Assembly: GCA_024280575.1 (NCBI GenBank)
Contig: JAJRPV010000003.1
Span: forward strand, 1 to 64,000
Direction: 5' to 3'
Source: Campylobacterales bacterium
GTDB taxonomy: Bacteria; Campylobacterota; Campylobacteria; Campylobacterales; Sulfurospirillaceae
Length of the DNA stretch: 64,000 nt
In this document: positions 29,421-38,009 of the stretch, piece by piece
Numbering within the stretch: the first letter of the stretch is position 1
Layout of the letters: each line of letters starts with the position of its first letter
Notes under the pieces: model-generated
Seen by the model: the letters and a program-made list of their open reading frames with translations, nothing else
Databases searched by the model: none
Told to the model about the DNA's origin: nothing
Made by a program: the position numbers and the translations under genes

Positions 29421-30158
29421 ATGATTAAATTAAATTGTGATATGGGTGAGAGTTTCGGAGTTTGGAAGATTGGTTTGGATGTCGATATTATGCCCTTGGT
29501 GGATATGTCGAATATTGCTTGTGGATTTCATGCAAGTGATCCAGTGACTATGGATAAAACAGTTAAATTAGCTTTGAAAAATGATGTCGTCATAGGAGCT
29601 CATCCCGGATATCCTGATTTGGTCGGATTTGGCAGAAGAAACCTTAAATGTTCAAGCGATGAAATAGAAAAAATGATAATTTATCAGATAGGAGCACTAG
29701 AAGCAATTTGCAAAACAAATAAGGCAAAAATTCGATATGTAAAACCTCATGGTGCACTTTATAACACAATGATGAGTGAGAGTGAAGTATTTAAAGCTAT
29801 AGCAAAAGCGATATCGAAATATGATAAAAAACTAAATTTGATGATTTTAAGTTCATCTAAAAATGAGCAATACTCTAAAATTGCTGAGGATTTAGGTATA
29901 AAATTATTGTTTGAAGTATTTGCGGATAGATCTTACATGGATGATGGCTCTTTGATGCCAAGAAGTATGTCAAATGCAGTTTTAGGCTCTAGTGATGAAG
30001 TGATACAGAGATTAGACTATTTGATTAAAGAAGGCGCTATAAAATCGCATACTGGAAAAAAACTAGAGTTAAAAGTTGATTGCATCTGTGTGCACGGTGA
30101 CAATACTCATGCACTAAGTATAGTAAAAGCTATGAGAAAATATCTTGATAAAATATAA
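29421..30158 (+). CDS. pxpA: 5-oxoprolinase subunit A (LamB/YcsF family)
   Basis: One of three subunits of the bacterial ATP-dependent 5-oxoprolinase, which turns pyroglutamate into glutamate. ATG 29421 is chosen because AAAGGA precedes it and the protein then begins MIKLNCDMGESFG, the family start; 245 aa. Conserved segments are ACGFHASDP, GAHPGYPDLVGFGRR, VKPHGALYN and CVHGDN. pxpB overlaps its end by 14 bases. Confidence 0.94.
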   Translation: MIKLNCDMGESFGVWKIGLDVDIMPLVDMSNIACGFHASDPVTMDKTVKLALKNDVVIGAHPGYPDLVGFGRRNLKCSSDEIEKMIIYQIGALEAICKTNKAKIRYVKPHGALYNTMMSESEVFKAIAKAISKYDKKLNLMILSSSKNEQYSKIAEDLGIKLLFEVFADRSYMDDGSLMPRSMSNAVLGSSDEVIQRLDYLIKEGAIKSHTGKKLELKVDCICVHGDNTHALSIVKAMRKYLDKI

Positions 30159-30825
30159 GATAGCTTCAGTCGATAGTATTATTATATACTTTGCAGATTT
30201 GATTTCAAAAGATAATGTCGAAATTGTAAAGTATAACTATGACTTGTTAAAGAGTTTAGGTAACATTGGGTTTATAGACATAATTCCATCTTACACATCT
30301 ATTTTGATTCATTATGATTTAAATTGTTTTGCAAGTAAAACTATCATCGAATTTTTAAAACAAAATTTATCTCTCAAAATTGATACAAAAAAAGAAGAAG
30401 GAAGATTGGTTGAAATTCCAATTTATTATGGCGCAGAAGTTGGATTTGATTTGGATAGAATTTCAAAACTATCAAAGCTAGGCATAAACGAAGTTATAAA
30501 TCTTCACTCATCTACAATTTATAGTGTATATACAATAGGATTTTTACCCGGTTTTGCATATTTAGGCGAAGTAAATAAGAAAATTGCAACATCAAGACTT
30601 GAAAGCCCTAGGGTTAAAATTCCCAAAGGAAGCTTGGGAATTGCAGACAACCAAAGTGCTGTATATCCAGTAGAGAGCCCTGGTGGATGGAATATAATAG
30701 GAAGAACTTATCTTGATATGTTTGACAAAAATCTAGATGGCTTTTCATATTTATCTGTTGGAGATAGAGTAAAATTCAAGCCTATTGAAAAAAGTGAATT
30801 TTTAAAAAATGGCGGTGTGCTTTGA
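30145..30825 (+). CDS. pxpB: 5-oxoprolinase subunit B (KipI family)
   Basis: Second 5-oxoprolinase subunit, 226 aa, beginning at a TTG codon inside the pxpA end. The family core is visible: EIPIYYGAEVGFDL, TIGFLPGFAYLGEV, SPRVKIPKGSLGIAD and ESPGGWNIIGRT. KipI homologues were first known as kinase inhibitors in Bacillus, but next to pxpA and pxpC the enzyme role is the better reading. pxpC overlaps by 4 bases. Confidence 0.93.
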   Translation: MIKYKIASVDSIIIYFADLISKDNVEIVKYNYDLLKSLGNIGFIDIIPSYTSILIHYDLNCFASKTIIEFLKQNLSLKIDTKKEEGRLVEIPIYYGAEVGFDLDRISKLSKLGINEVINLHSSTIYSVYTIGFLPGFAYLGEVNKKIATSRLESPRVKIPKGSLGIADNQSAVYPVESPGGWNIIGRTYLDMFDKNLDGFSYLSVGDRVKFKPIEKSEFLKNGGVL

Positions 30826-31733
30826 ACTCTTTTACAGTTTTAAATGGGGGAATATTTTCTCTAATTGAAGATTTTGGAAGATTTGGGTTATGTGATAAAG
30901 GCATAACAAATTCAGGAGTCATGGATGAATATGCCTACATAATAGCAAATAACCTTTTGCAAAACAAAGCTGGTACAAATTGCATAGAAATTACACTTGG
31001 TGGACTGAAATTAAGAGCAAACAGTGATTGCATCATCAGCATAACTGGTGCGGATTGTGGATGCACAATAAATTCAAAAAAGATAAACAACTGGAAAACT
31101 TATAATCTACATGTAGGCGATATTTTGGAGTTTGGTTATAGCAAAGAAGGCATGAGAGCATATTTGGCAGTAAAAGGTGGATTTGATATACCAAAAGAGC
31201 TGAGAAGTAACTCTACTACCGTTAAAGAGCAAATAGGAGGTATAAACGGAGATAAACTAAAAGAAGGGGATATGTTAAGTCTTAAAAACAATCAGTTTGA
31301 AGACTACAATATTTCACTGAAAAAAGATTATATACCAAAATATGAAAAGCATCTCGTTTTGAGAGTTGTTTTGGGTTACCAGGATGATTTTTTTGATACA
31401 AAAGAGATTGAAAAGTTTTTTTTACAAAAATATACTATATCTACACAAAACAACAGAATGGGATACAGATTGGAAGGTGAGCAAATCAAGTGCCAAATTG
31501 ATGGAATTATCTCTGAGGGTATCAGTTTTGGAGCAATTCAAATTCCGAAAGACGGACAGCCAATCATTTTGCTAAAAGAGAGCCAAACTATAGGCGGATA
31601 TCCAAAAATTGGCTCAGTTTTGCCGATAGATTGTTTTAAGTTATTACAATTAAGAGCAGGGGACAGCATAAACTTTGAACAAATAAACATAGAAGAAGCT
31701 CAAGAGAAAATGAGGCTTTTTAACTCCTTATAA
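30822..31733 (+). CDS. pxpC: 5-oxoprolinase subunit C (KipA family)
   Basis: Third 5-oxoprolinase subunit, 303 aa, with a TTG start overlapping the pxpB stop. It has the AHS2-type (allophanate hydrolase-like) domain over nearly the full length: LIEDFGRFGLCDKGITNSG, CIEITLGG, ISITGADCG, LAVKGGFD, and the C-terminal RMGYRLEG and PILLLKESQTIGGYPKIG-type block. It is the last gene of the TRAP-pxp operon. The 47 bases before the convergent PIN gene show no clear terminator. Confidence 0.93.
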   Translation: MNSFTVLNGGIFSLIEDFGRFGLCDKGITNSGVMDEYAYIIANNLLQNKAGTNCIEITLGGLKLRANSDCIISITGADCGCTINSKKINNWKTYNLHVGDILEFGYSKEGMRAYLAVKGGFDIPKELRSNSTTVKEQIGGINGDKLKEGDMLSLKNNQFEDYNISLKKDYIPKYEKHLVLRVVLGYQDDFFDTKEIEKFFLQKYTISTQNNRMGYRLEGEQIKCQIDGIISEGISFGAIQIPKDGQPIILLKESQTIGGYPKIGSVLPIDCFKLLQLRAGDSINFEQINIEEAQEKMRLFNSL

Positions 31734-31780
31734 AACCTGTTGATATTGTGGGGGCTGATACTATGCAGCGGTCTCTTTAA

Positions 31781-32158
31781 TTAGCAACTTTTGACATCAT
31801 TATCAAAACTTAATTTTCCATAGCCTTGCAGTTTGCTTTTTGCACATATTAAAGCATCTACAAAGTCAATATTTTTGGTTTCTACTAAAGTTAATGTTTC
31901 ATATAGTATCGTCTTGTTCACATTTATAACTCCATCGAAGGATATGATTGTTTTTAAATCTAGTATCACATCTTTTTTGGGTAGTTTATAAAATTTAGTT
32001 AACACAAAAAAAGATTCCATTAAAACGCCTTCCAAGATTTCCACTTGCAATTTGGCTGTCTCTATATCTTTAAAATAAGCAGTGCTTTTTTCTAAAAAAT
32101 TTTCATCATCCCCTACTAAAAATCTTATGATAATATTTGTGTCAAGCAGGTAAATCAT
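31781..32158 (-). CDS. vapC: PIN-domain toxin (VapC-like ribonuclease)
   Basis: PIN nuclease of 125 aa. The acidic metal-binding set is present: D6 in LLDTN, E48 in LMESFF, D101 in DFVDALI and D119 in SFDND. VapC toxins cut tRNA or rRNA to stop growth. It overlaps the upstream antitoxin gene by 17 bases, the usual toxin-antitoxin layout, and looks intact. It sits between pxpC and the aap region, as an inserted accessory unit would. Confidence 0.85.
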   Translation of the reverse strand: MIYLLDTNIIIRFLVGDDENFLEKSTAYFKDIETAKLQVEILEGVLMESFFVLTKFYKLPKKDVILDLKTIISFDGVINVNKTILYETLTLVETKNIDFVDALICAKSKLQGYGKLSFDNDVKSC

Positions 32159-32396
32159 ATTGATCTTCCATAGCTTTCATCATCGATTCTTCTCGTATTT
32201 GCTCAAATGTTTTGTTTGTTGAGCTTATCTTGCCTTTGTATTTGCCTGCTAATTTATCTACCATGCTTTGTTTTTGAACAGGATATACCATAGCTAGAAC
32301 TCGCTTTTTTCTCTTGTCAACTATCTGTAGTACCCCAGTTAAATTTGTAAAAATAGAGATATTTTTTTGAAGCTCTCCTATACCTATGCTTATCAT
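32142..32396 (-). CDS. Antitoxin, Phd/YefM-like, partner of the PIN toxin
   Basis: Protein of 84 aa. The N-terminal part (IGIGELQKNISIFTNLTG, then a strand VLQIVDKRKKRVLAMVYP) follows the Phd/YefM pattern, and a charged C-terminal tail (FEQIREESMMKAMED) likely wraps the toxin. Upstream, 32408-32435 holds a TTATATATA inverted pair with a TATAAT box on the minus strand, a plausible autoregulatory operator. The family call rests on pattern only and is less sure than the toxin-antitoxin pairing. Confidence 0.75.
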   Translation of the reverse strand: MISIGIGELQKNISIFTNLTGVLQIVDKRKKRVLAMVYPVQKQSMVDKLAGKYKGKISSTNKTFEQIREESMMKAMEDQYDLPA

Positions 32397-32465
32397 CTTT
32401 TATCCTTTTATATATATTGATTTTATTATATATAAATAAAAATAAAATGTCAATTGAAATACAAA

Positions 32466-32915
32466 TTAACTCCTTAACTCTTCAAATCTAGATTGTAAAT
32501 CTTCTCTCATTTTATCTGCTATTAATTCTCCATTTTGGATATTTTCTCTAACAAAGCTATCTAAATCAAAAAGAGTTTGAGCCAAATCATTTTCTATCTG
32601 CTCTTTTGTTTTATTTTGTGCCATTGTTGTTTCAAAAAACACAAGTTTTCTGATGAAATCTGACAATTTTTCTTGTGATTTCTCTAAATCTTTGTCTTCT
32701 TTTAAAACAAAAACTGCTTCATTATTATTTTCTTTTTTATTCAAATCTTTTTTCATATCTCTTATGTATTCCTGAATATGAGAAGAAAATGATGCATAAG
32801 AAGTGTGTGGATTTAATGCATCTATGTCCATTTTCTCAGTAATTTTTTTTATATTTTTTATTAATATAAACGCGACTACAATTGAGATAAAAATAGCCGG
32901 AAAAAATTGATCCAT
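32466..32915 (-). CDS. Small membrane-anchored protein of unknown function
   Basis: Protein of 149 aa with one N-terminal helix (about 5-21: FPAIFISIVVAFILIKN) and a charged, helical, probably coiled-coil remainder (about 50-149) rich in Lys, Glu and Asp. I recognise no family. It lies on its own between the antitoxin and the aap operon. The 68-base gap upstream contains the aap-end hairpin. Confidence 0.7.
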   Translation of the reverse strand: MDQFFPAIFISIVVAFILIKNIKKITEKMDIDALNPHTSYASFSSHIQEYIRDMKKDLNKKENNNEAVFVLKEDKDLEKSQEKLSDFIRKLVFFETTMAQNKTKEQIENDLAQTLFDLDSFVRENIQNGELIADKMREDLQSRFEELRS

Positions 32916-32956
32916 ACAGAAATCCTTTAATTTTTTATAATTATAGCAAGATATTG

Positions 32957-32986
32957 TAAATTATAGGGCAGGTGCCCTATAATTTA
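32957..32986 (-). terminator. Hairpin at the end of the aap operon
   Basis: A perfect 13-bp stem around TATAGGGC/GCCCTATA with a 4-base loop covers the aapP stop codon. No U-run follows on the minus strand, so it may be a 3' RNA stabiliser as much as a terminator. Confidence 0.55.
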
Positions 32987-33730
32987 ATGTGAAAGTATTT
33001 GAGATAAAAATAGTTTCAATCTATCTGATTTAGGATTTTCAAAAAATTCTTCAGGAGTATTTTCTTCTATAATTTGACCTGCTTCCATAAATATAACCCT
33101 GTCTGCCACTTTTTTAGCAAAACCCATTTCATGCGTTACACAAACCATTGTTCTGTGTTCCCCGGCAAGCTCAATCATAACATCAAGAACCTCTGAAATC
33201 ATCTCCGGATCCAAAGCACTTGTCGGCTCATCAAAAAGCATGATAGAAGGATTTTTACAAAGGCTTCTAGCGATCGCGACTCTTTGTTGCTGTCCACCAC
33301 TAAGTTGATTTGGATATTTTTTAGCTTGATCGGCAATTCCAACTCTCTCTAAAAACTCCATAGCAGTTTGTATTGCTTCTTTTTTAGGTGTTTTTTTAAC
33401 CCAGATAGGAGCCAGAGTTAAATTATCAAGTATTGTTAAGTGAGGAAAAAGATTGAAGCTTTGGAACACCATTGCCACATCTTCTCTAATTGCTTTTATT
33501 TTTTTAACATCATCACTTAGTTCTACATCATTGACAATTATCTGACCTTCTTGAAATTGTTCTAAATAGTTAATACATCTGACTAATGTTGATTTTCCAC
33601 TTCCTGAAGGTACAGCCACAACAATGATTTCACCTTTTTTTACATTTAGATTTATATCTTTTAGAACTTGAAAGTCTCCATACCATTTATTTAAATTTCT
33701 TATTTCTATTACATCATTTTTATTTTCCAT
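32984..33730 (-). CDS. aapP: Amino-acid ABC transporter ATPase
   Basis: ATPase of 248 aa: Walker [10 protein letters not shown] (where most relatives have GPSGSGKST), signature LSGGQQQR, Walker [16 protein letters not shown], switch His in VTHEMGF. It belongs to the GlnQ/HisP polar amino-acid class. It is the last gene of the aapJQMP operon, 8 bases after aapM. It powers uptake of general L-amino acids. Confidence 0.93.
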   Translation of the reverse strand: MENKNDVIEIRNLNKWYGDFQVLKDINLNVKKGEIIVVAVPSGSGKSTLVRCINYLEQFQEGQIIVNDVELSDDVKKIKAIREDVAMVFQSFNLFPHLTILDNLTLAPIWVKKTPKKEAIQTAMEFLERVGIADQAKKYPNQLSGGQQQRVAIARSLCKNPSIMLFDEPTSALDPEMISEVLDVMIELAGEHRTMVCVTHEMGFAKKVADRVIFMEAGQIIEENTPEEFFENPKSDRLKLFLSQILSH

Positions 33731-33738
33731 TTTTTCCC

Positions 33739-34824
33739 CTATTTTAAATCTGTATTAAATCTATTTTCTAATGACTTGCTGTATTTTGACATCAAATAAC
33801 AAAATACCCAAAATACCAGCGTTACAAACACATATCCTTCGGTTTCAAAGCCAAGCCAGTGAGCATCACTAGTTGTAAGTTGTACCATAGCCAGTAAGTC
33901 AAACAATCCTATAATTAGTACCAAAGTTGTGTTTTGGAATAGCGATATAAATACACCTACTAGATTTGGAATTGCAACTTTTAAAGCTTGAGGAAGAATT
34001 ATTAATAACATTTTTTGCCAATAGGAGAGCCCTATGGCATCTGCTGCTTCATGTTGTCCACTAGGAATAGCTTGTAGTCCACCACGAATTGTTTCTGAAA
34101 CATAAGCTGCTTCAAATAAGACTAAACCTATCATTGCTCGAAGCAACTTATTAAAAGATATGCCTTCAGGAAAGAATAGAGGTAAAATAACGGCTGACAG
34201 AAATAAAATAGTAATTAAGGGGACAGCCCTAATAAATTCTATGTATGTAACAGATATACTTTTGATGATAGGAAGTTTAGAATCTCTCCCAAATGCAAAT
34301 AAAATTCCAAGTGGAAACGAGAAAATAATACCAACAGCAGAGATAACTATAGTAAGCATCAATCCACCCCATTTGTTTGTATCAACTTCTGCTAACCCAA
34401 AATAGCCGCCATGTATTAGAAAAAATGCTATTATAAAATATACTGTAGCAATTGCTATTTTTGTCATAGAATGCTTAAGATATTTAAATGCAACAATGAC
34501 AACAAGAAATAATCCATAAGTGAGATTTACTCTCCATCTTTCAACTTCAGGATAAAAACCATACATAAACATTTGTAATTTAACTTTGATAAAAACCCAA
34601 CATGCGCCATCTCCTGTACAGTCTGCTTTGGTGGTTCCTTTAAAATTTGCATCTGTTATTGCCCATTTTATAAAGGGAGGGATAACCCAAAACAAAAAAG
34701 CAATAGCCAAAAGAGTCATAGCTGTATTTAAAGGCGAAGAAAAAAGGTTTTTTCTCATCCAGATAATTGCACCTACTGAACTTGAAGGTGCTTTTTTTGC
34801 TTCAATTTTTTTATAAACTTCCAT
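33739..34824 (-). CDS. aapM: Amino-acid ABC transporter permease AapM
   Basis: Inner-membrane permease of 361 aa. A first helix near 38-55 is followed by a periplasmic loop with a cysteine pair ([12 protein letters not shown]), as in AapM/YhdY proteins. The C-terminal HisM-type domain has the EAA loop ([23 protein letters not shown]). It starts 1 base after the aapQ stop. Confidence 0.91.
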   Translation of the reverse strand: MEVYKKIEAKKAPSSSVGAIIWMRKNLFSSPLNTAMTLLAIAFLFWVIPPFIKWAITDANFKGTTKADCTGDGACWVFIKVKLQMFMYGFYPEVERWRVNLTYGLFLVVIVAFKYLKHSMTKIAIATVYFIIAFFLIHGGYFGLAEVDTNKWGGLMLTIVISAVGIIFSFPLGILFAFGRDSKLPIIKSISVTYIEFIRAVPLITILFLSAVILPLFFPEGISFNKLLRAMIGLVLFEAAYVSETIRGGLQAIPSGQHEAADAIGLSYWQKMLLIILPQALKVAIPNLVGVFISLFQNTTLVLIIGLFDLLAMVQLTTSDAHWLGFETEGYVFVTLVFWVFCYLMSKYSKSLENRFNTDLK

Positions 34825-34825
34825 C

Positions 34826-35980
34826 CTATCTTTCCTTAATTTTCATTTTAAAGTTTATCCAATTTAGAAAAGCTGATACACTCAAACTTATAACTAGATA
34901 TACTAGCATTGTCATGGATATAATCTCAATAGCTTGCCCAACTTGATTAAGCGTTGTTCCTGCGAAAACTGTAACTATCTCTGGATAACCTATAGCTGTT
35001 GCCAAAGATGAGTTTTTCAGAAGATTTAAATATTGATTGATAATCGGAGGAATTGATATTCTTAATGCTTGAGGTAGAATTACAAGCTTGAGTGCCTGAT
35101 AGTGAGATAGTCCAATAGAAGCGGCTGCCTCTTTTTGACCTTTACTCACTGCCTCAATACCACTTCTTACAGCTTCAGCGATAAATGTTGCCGTAAATAC
35201 TGTAAGCGCCATTGTGAGTGATATAAATTCTGGATAATACTGTTTTCCACCTACAAAGCCAAAGCCTTGCAAATGTGGATATGAGAAATCAAAATTTGCA
35301 CCACCTATAAAGTAACCTAAGATTGGAGCTACAACTAGCAGTCCGATTCCTATTGGAAGAACAGCAAAATCTTCGCCTGTTCTCTCTTTCCTTTTGTTTG
35401 CCCAATTATTTAAAAAATATATAAATATAAAGACAGCAAAAACTGATACGATTATTGAAATAGTAGTAGAATTAAGTGCCGGCTTTGGTATATAAACACC
35501 ACGGTTATTAATAAATATTTTTCCAAAAAAATCAAGACTGCCTCTTGGACTTGGAAGTGATCTTAAGACCACATTGTACCAAAAAAGTATTTGTAACAGT
35601 ACAGGTATGTTTATAAAAATTTCAACATATGAATTCATAAGTTTTTTGATAAGCCAGTTTTTTGATAAGCTTAACACCCCAACAATCAATCCTAATATCG
35701 TTGCTAAAATAATCGCAACAAAAGACACTATAAGAGTATTTAATATACCAATTAAAAAAACTCTCGCATAAGTATCTGAAGAAGTATATGATATAGGAGA
35801 ATCATCTATACCAAAACCCGCGGTTGAATTAAGAAAGTCAAAACCCGTCCTTATGCCTCTTTGTTCTATATTGTGCGATGTATTTACCCCAATATACCAC
35901 AAAAAAGCAACAACAAATGTAATTGTTATTAGTTGAAATATATAACCTCTAACTTTTCTATCTCGTAAAAATGCTAACAT
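34826..35980 (-). CDS. aapQ: Amino-acid ABC transporter permease AapQ
   Basis: Permease of 384 aa. The N-terminus (about 12-30 helix, then NIEQRGIRTGFDFL) is typical of AapQ/YhdX. The permease domain is split by a long insert, and the EAA loop is QKEAAASIGLSHYQALKLVI. It pairs with AapM. The 65-base gap to aapJ holds a hairpin (36010-36028), so the permease genes are likely expressed below the binding protein. Confidence 0.91.
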   Translation of the reverse strand: MLAFLRDRKVRGYIFQLITITFVVAFLWYIGVNTSHNIEQRGIRTGFDFLNSTAGFGIDDSPISYTSSDTYARVFLIGILNTLIVSFVAIILATILGLIVGVLSLSKNWLIKKLMNSYVEIFINIPVLLQILFWYNVVLRSLPSPRGSLDFFGKIFINNRGVYIPKPALNSTTISIIVSVFAVFIFIYFLNNWANKRKERTGEDFAVLPIGIGLLVVAPILGYFIGGANFDFSYPHLQGFGFVGGKQYYPEFISLTMALTVFTATFIAEAVRSGIEAVSKGQKEAAASIGLSHYQALKLVILPQALRISIPPIINQYLNLLKNSSLATAIGYPEIVTVFAGTTLNQVGQAIEIISMTMLVYLVISLSVSAFLNWINFKMKIKER

Positions 35981-36009
35981 TATACCCCTTTCCCCTTTTT
36001 TTGTATGGT

Positions 36010-36028
36010 GGGCAGGAATTTCCTGCCC
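36010..36028 (-). promoter_or_regulatory. Intercistronic hairpin between aapJ and aapQ
   Basis: A perfect 8-bp GC-rich stem GGGCAGGA/TCCTGCCC with a 3-base loop lies 17 bases after the aapJ stop. A run of seven A on the RNA follows later, not U, so it is more likely a partial stop or RNA-stability element giving more binding protein than permease. Confidence 0.5.
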
Positions 36029-36045
36029 TAGAATTTTAAATAGAT

Positions 36046-37080
36046 TTATTTAAATGGAGGAGAGTATTGTAAACCGCCATCTTTCCATTGTGCATTTAAG
36101 CCTCTTTTGATTTTAAGAGGTGATCCCATACCAACATTTCTATAATAAGACTCGCCATAGTTTCCTACTTGTTTGATTATATTGTATGCCCAGTCTTTTT
36201 TCAAGTGTAGATTCTCTCCAAGTCTTCCCTCGAGTCCTAATATTCTTTTTATAGCAGGATCTTTGGTAGTAGCTTTTAGTTTATCTACATTTTTACTAGT
36301 AATGCCTCTCTCTTCCGCTGCAACCATTGCATTGTAAGACCATTTAACTATATTAAACCATACATCATCACCTTGTCTAACAACAGGTCCCAAAGGCTCT
36401 TTAGAGATGATTTGTGGAAGTATAACTGAGCCAGCTGGGTTTTTTAATGTACTTTGCAAAGCGTGTAGTTGAGAAGAATCAGAAGTCATAACACCACATC
36501 TTCCGCTTTCATAACCATTTCTTACTTGATCAGTTGTATCATAAGAGACTGATTTATATTTCATACCATGTGATGCAAAATAACTAGCAAGATTAAGCTC
36601 AGTTGTTGTTCCTGATTGGACACAAACCGCAGCACCGTTTAGTTCATTGGCATTTTTAACACCTAGTGATTTGTGAACCATAAAAGCTTGACCGTCATAA
36701 AAGTTAACACCAGCAAAGTTAAGACCAAGTGATGCATCTCTAGTTTCAGTCCATGTAGTATTTCTTGAGAGAATATCGATCTCACCGCTTTGAAGCGCTG
36801 TAAATCTCTCTTTTGCAGTTAATGGTGTATATTTAACTTTTGAAGCATCTCCTAAAACGGCAGCTGCTACAGCTCTACATACATCCACATCAATTCCACT
36901 CCATTTTCCTGTCTGATCTGCCACTGAAAAACCAGGAAGACCAGTATTTACACCACACTTGACATAACCCTGACTCATCGTATCACTTAATGTATCTGCC
37001 GAAGCAACTGATGCAGTAAGTCCTGCTATTGTAAGTACAGCAACAGAAAGTTTGGTAATTCTTGAACTAAATTTACTCAT
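36046..37080 (-). CDS. aapJ: Amino-acid ABC transporter substrate-binding protein AapJ
   Basis: Periplasmic binding protein (SBP_bac_3) of 344 aa. ATG 37080 (MSKFSSRITKLS) is chosen since AAAAGGA precedes it; the longer frame to 37146 would run over the leader. The signal peptide ends near VASA-DT. Core segments are YVKCGVNTGLPGFS, GIDVDVCRAVAAAVLGD, LQSGEIDILSRNTTWT and VQSGTTTELNL. It is the first gene of aapJQMP, behind a well-formed sigma-70-type promoter. Confidence 0.94.
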   Translation of the reverse strand: MSKFSSRITKLSVAVLTIAGLTASVASADTLSDTMSQGYVKCGVNTGLPGFSVADQTGKWSGIDVDVCRAVAAAVLGDASKVKYTPLTAKERFTALQSGEIDILSRNTTWTETRDASLGLNFAGVNFYDGQAFMVHKSLGVKNANELNGAAVCVQSGTTTELNLASYFASHGMKYKSVSYDTTDQVRNGYESGRCGVMTSDSSQLHALQSTLKNPAGSVILPQIISKEPLGPVVRQGDDVWFNIVKWSYNAMVAAEERGITSKNVDKLKATTKDPAIKRILGLEGRLGENLHLKKDWAYNIIKQVGNYGESYYRNVGMGSPLKIKRGLNAQWKDGGLQYSPPFK

Positions 37081-37171
37081 GTTAATCCTTTTGGAAAAAT
37101 TTATACTTAATTGTAAATAATTTGAGTAACTTATTAAGATGCCCAAACTATATTACAACTCGTATTTGACG

Positions 37172-37200
37172 ATTATACTCGTATTTTATTTGATAGTCAA
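37172..37200 (-). promoter_or_regulatory. Sigma-70-type promoter of the aap operon
   Basis: On the minus strand TTGACT (37200-37195) and TATAAT (37177-37172) are separated by 17 bases, close to consensus, about 90 bases before the aapJ ATG. Two direct copies of ACTCGTATTT (plus strand, 37158-37167 and 37177-37186, 19 bases apart) lie on either side of the -10 box and could bind a repressor. Confidence 0.7.
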
Positions 37201-37263
37201 TTAAAAATGATGAAAAAAGTATTCATTGAGCTATTTATTATATTTAGTGTTACGATATTGCTC

Positions 37264-37980
37264 TTATATCCTTTTAGAATATTTGGAATCAAGCGAAAAA
37301 ATGACAAGCCCAAGCCATAGTGAAATTCTTGTGACAGTTGCATTAAACCACAGTAAGGGTATAACAGTTATCAATCCGGCACCCATTAATACCCACGATA
37401 TATAGTTTAGCGGTAAAATGAAAGCATTTTGCGATGTGCTAACTAAATAAGCAAAATAAATTAGTGCAAAGGGAGAAATTATAAGTGTTTCTATATATAA
37501 GCCGGAAACTGAAGGAAGAGATATTTTTTTTCTAAGCATGCCATAAAAATCAAATGACAAAGCTAAAGATATAGATACAAGAGGAATCGAGCCAAACGAG
37601 ATGAGTTCATTAATGATGGCAAAAATAGCGAAAAGTATAGCTATTTTTTGAAGTTTTGTCGGTTTTTCCGAAAAAAATACTACTCCTAGAATAACATTCA
37701 CTATGGGATTTATAAAGTAACCCAGACTTGCTTCTGTGATTTTATTATTTGGTATAGCCCATATAAAAATCAGCAAATTTGTTGATACTAATAAAGAAGT
37801 TAAAAAAAGAATTTTTAACTTCTGTGTGTCTCTTAATATACTTTTCAATATTGAGATTTGTTTGGTAGCTATAATCAAAACAGATAAAAATACATTTGCA
37901 AAATACTCCATATATCTATCAAAATCTAGGCATTTTACAACTATTTTCTTAAAATTAAAGAAAAAAAATTGTATAATCAC
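37264..37980 (-). pseudogene. rarD: rarD-type EamA transporter, N-terminus lost and internal deletion
   Basis: Related to RarD drug/metabolite permeases, normally about 295 aa with ten helices. The well-conserved middle is present (NNKITEASLGYFINPIVNVI, then SFGSIPLVSISLALSF and FYGMLRKKIS). The first about 40 residues, including the HR motif region, are replaced by low-complexity sequence carrying the promoter of the next gene. Near the end, TRISL joins directly to WLGLVIFSLDSKYSKRI, which matches the very C-terminus of RarD; about 37 residues (the STLGFFQYIGPT region) are missing in frame. Both losses predict a non-functional protein. Confidence 0.75.
37972..37977 (+). promoter_or_regulatory. 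Candidate -10 box of the DAHP synthase gene
   Basis: TATAAT in TTGTATAATCAC, 32 bases upstream of the ATG at 38010, with AAGG at about 37995 as ribosome site. It lies inside the decayed 5' part of the divergent rarD remnant. Confidence 0.45.
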
Positions 37981-38009
37981 AAAATTTTATAAACAAGGTA
38001 TATACTACA

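Noticed and set aside
31734-31780. Attachment site or terminator between pxpC and the PIN toxin
   Set aside because: No inverted or direct repeat found in the 47 bases.
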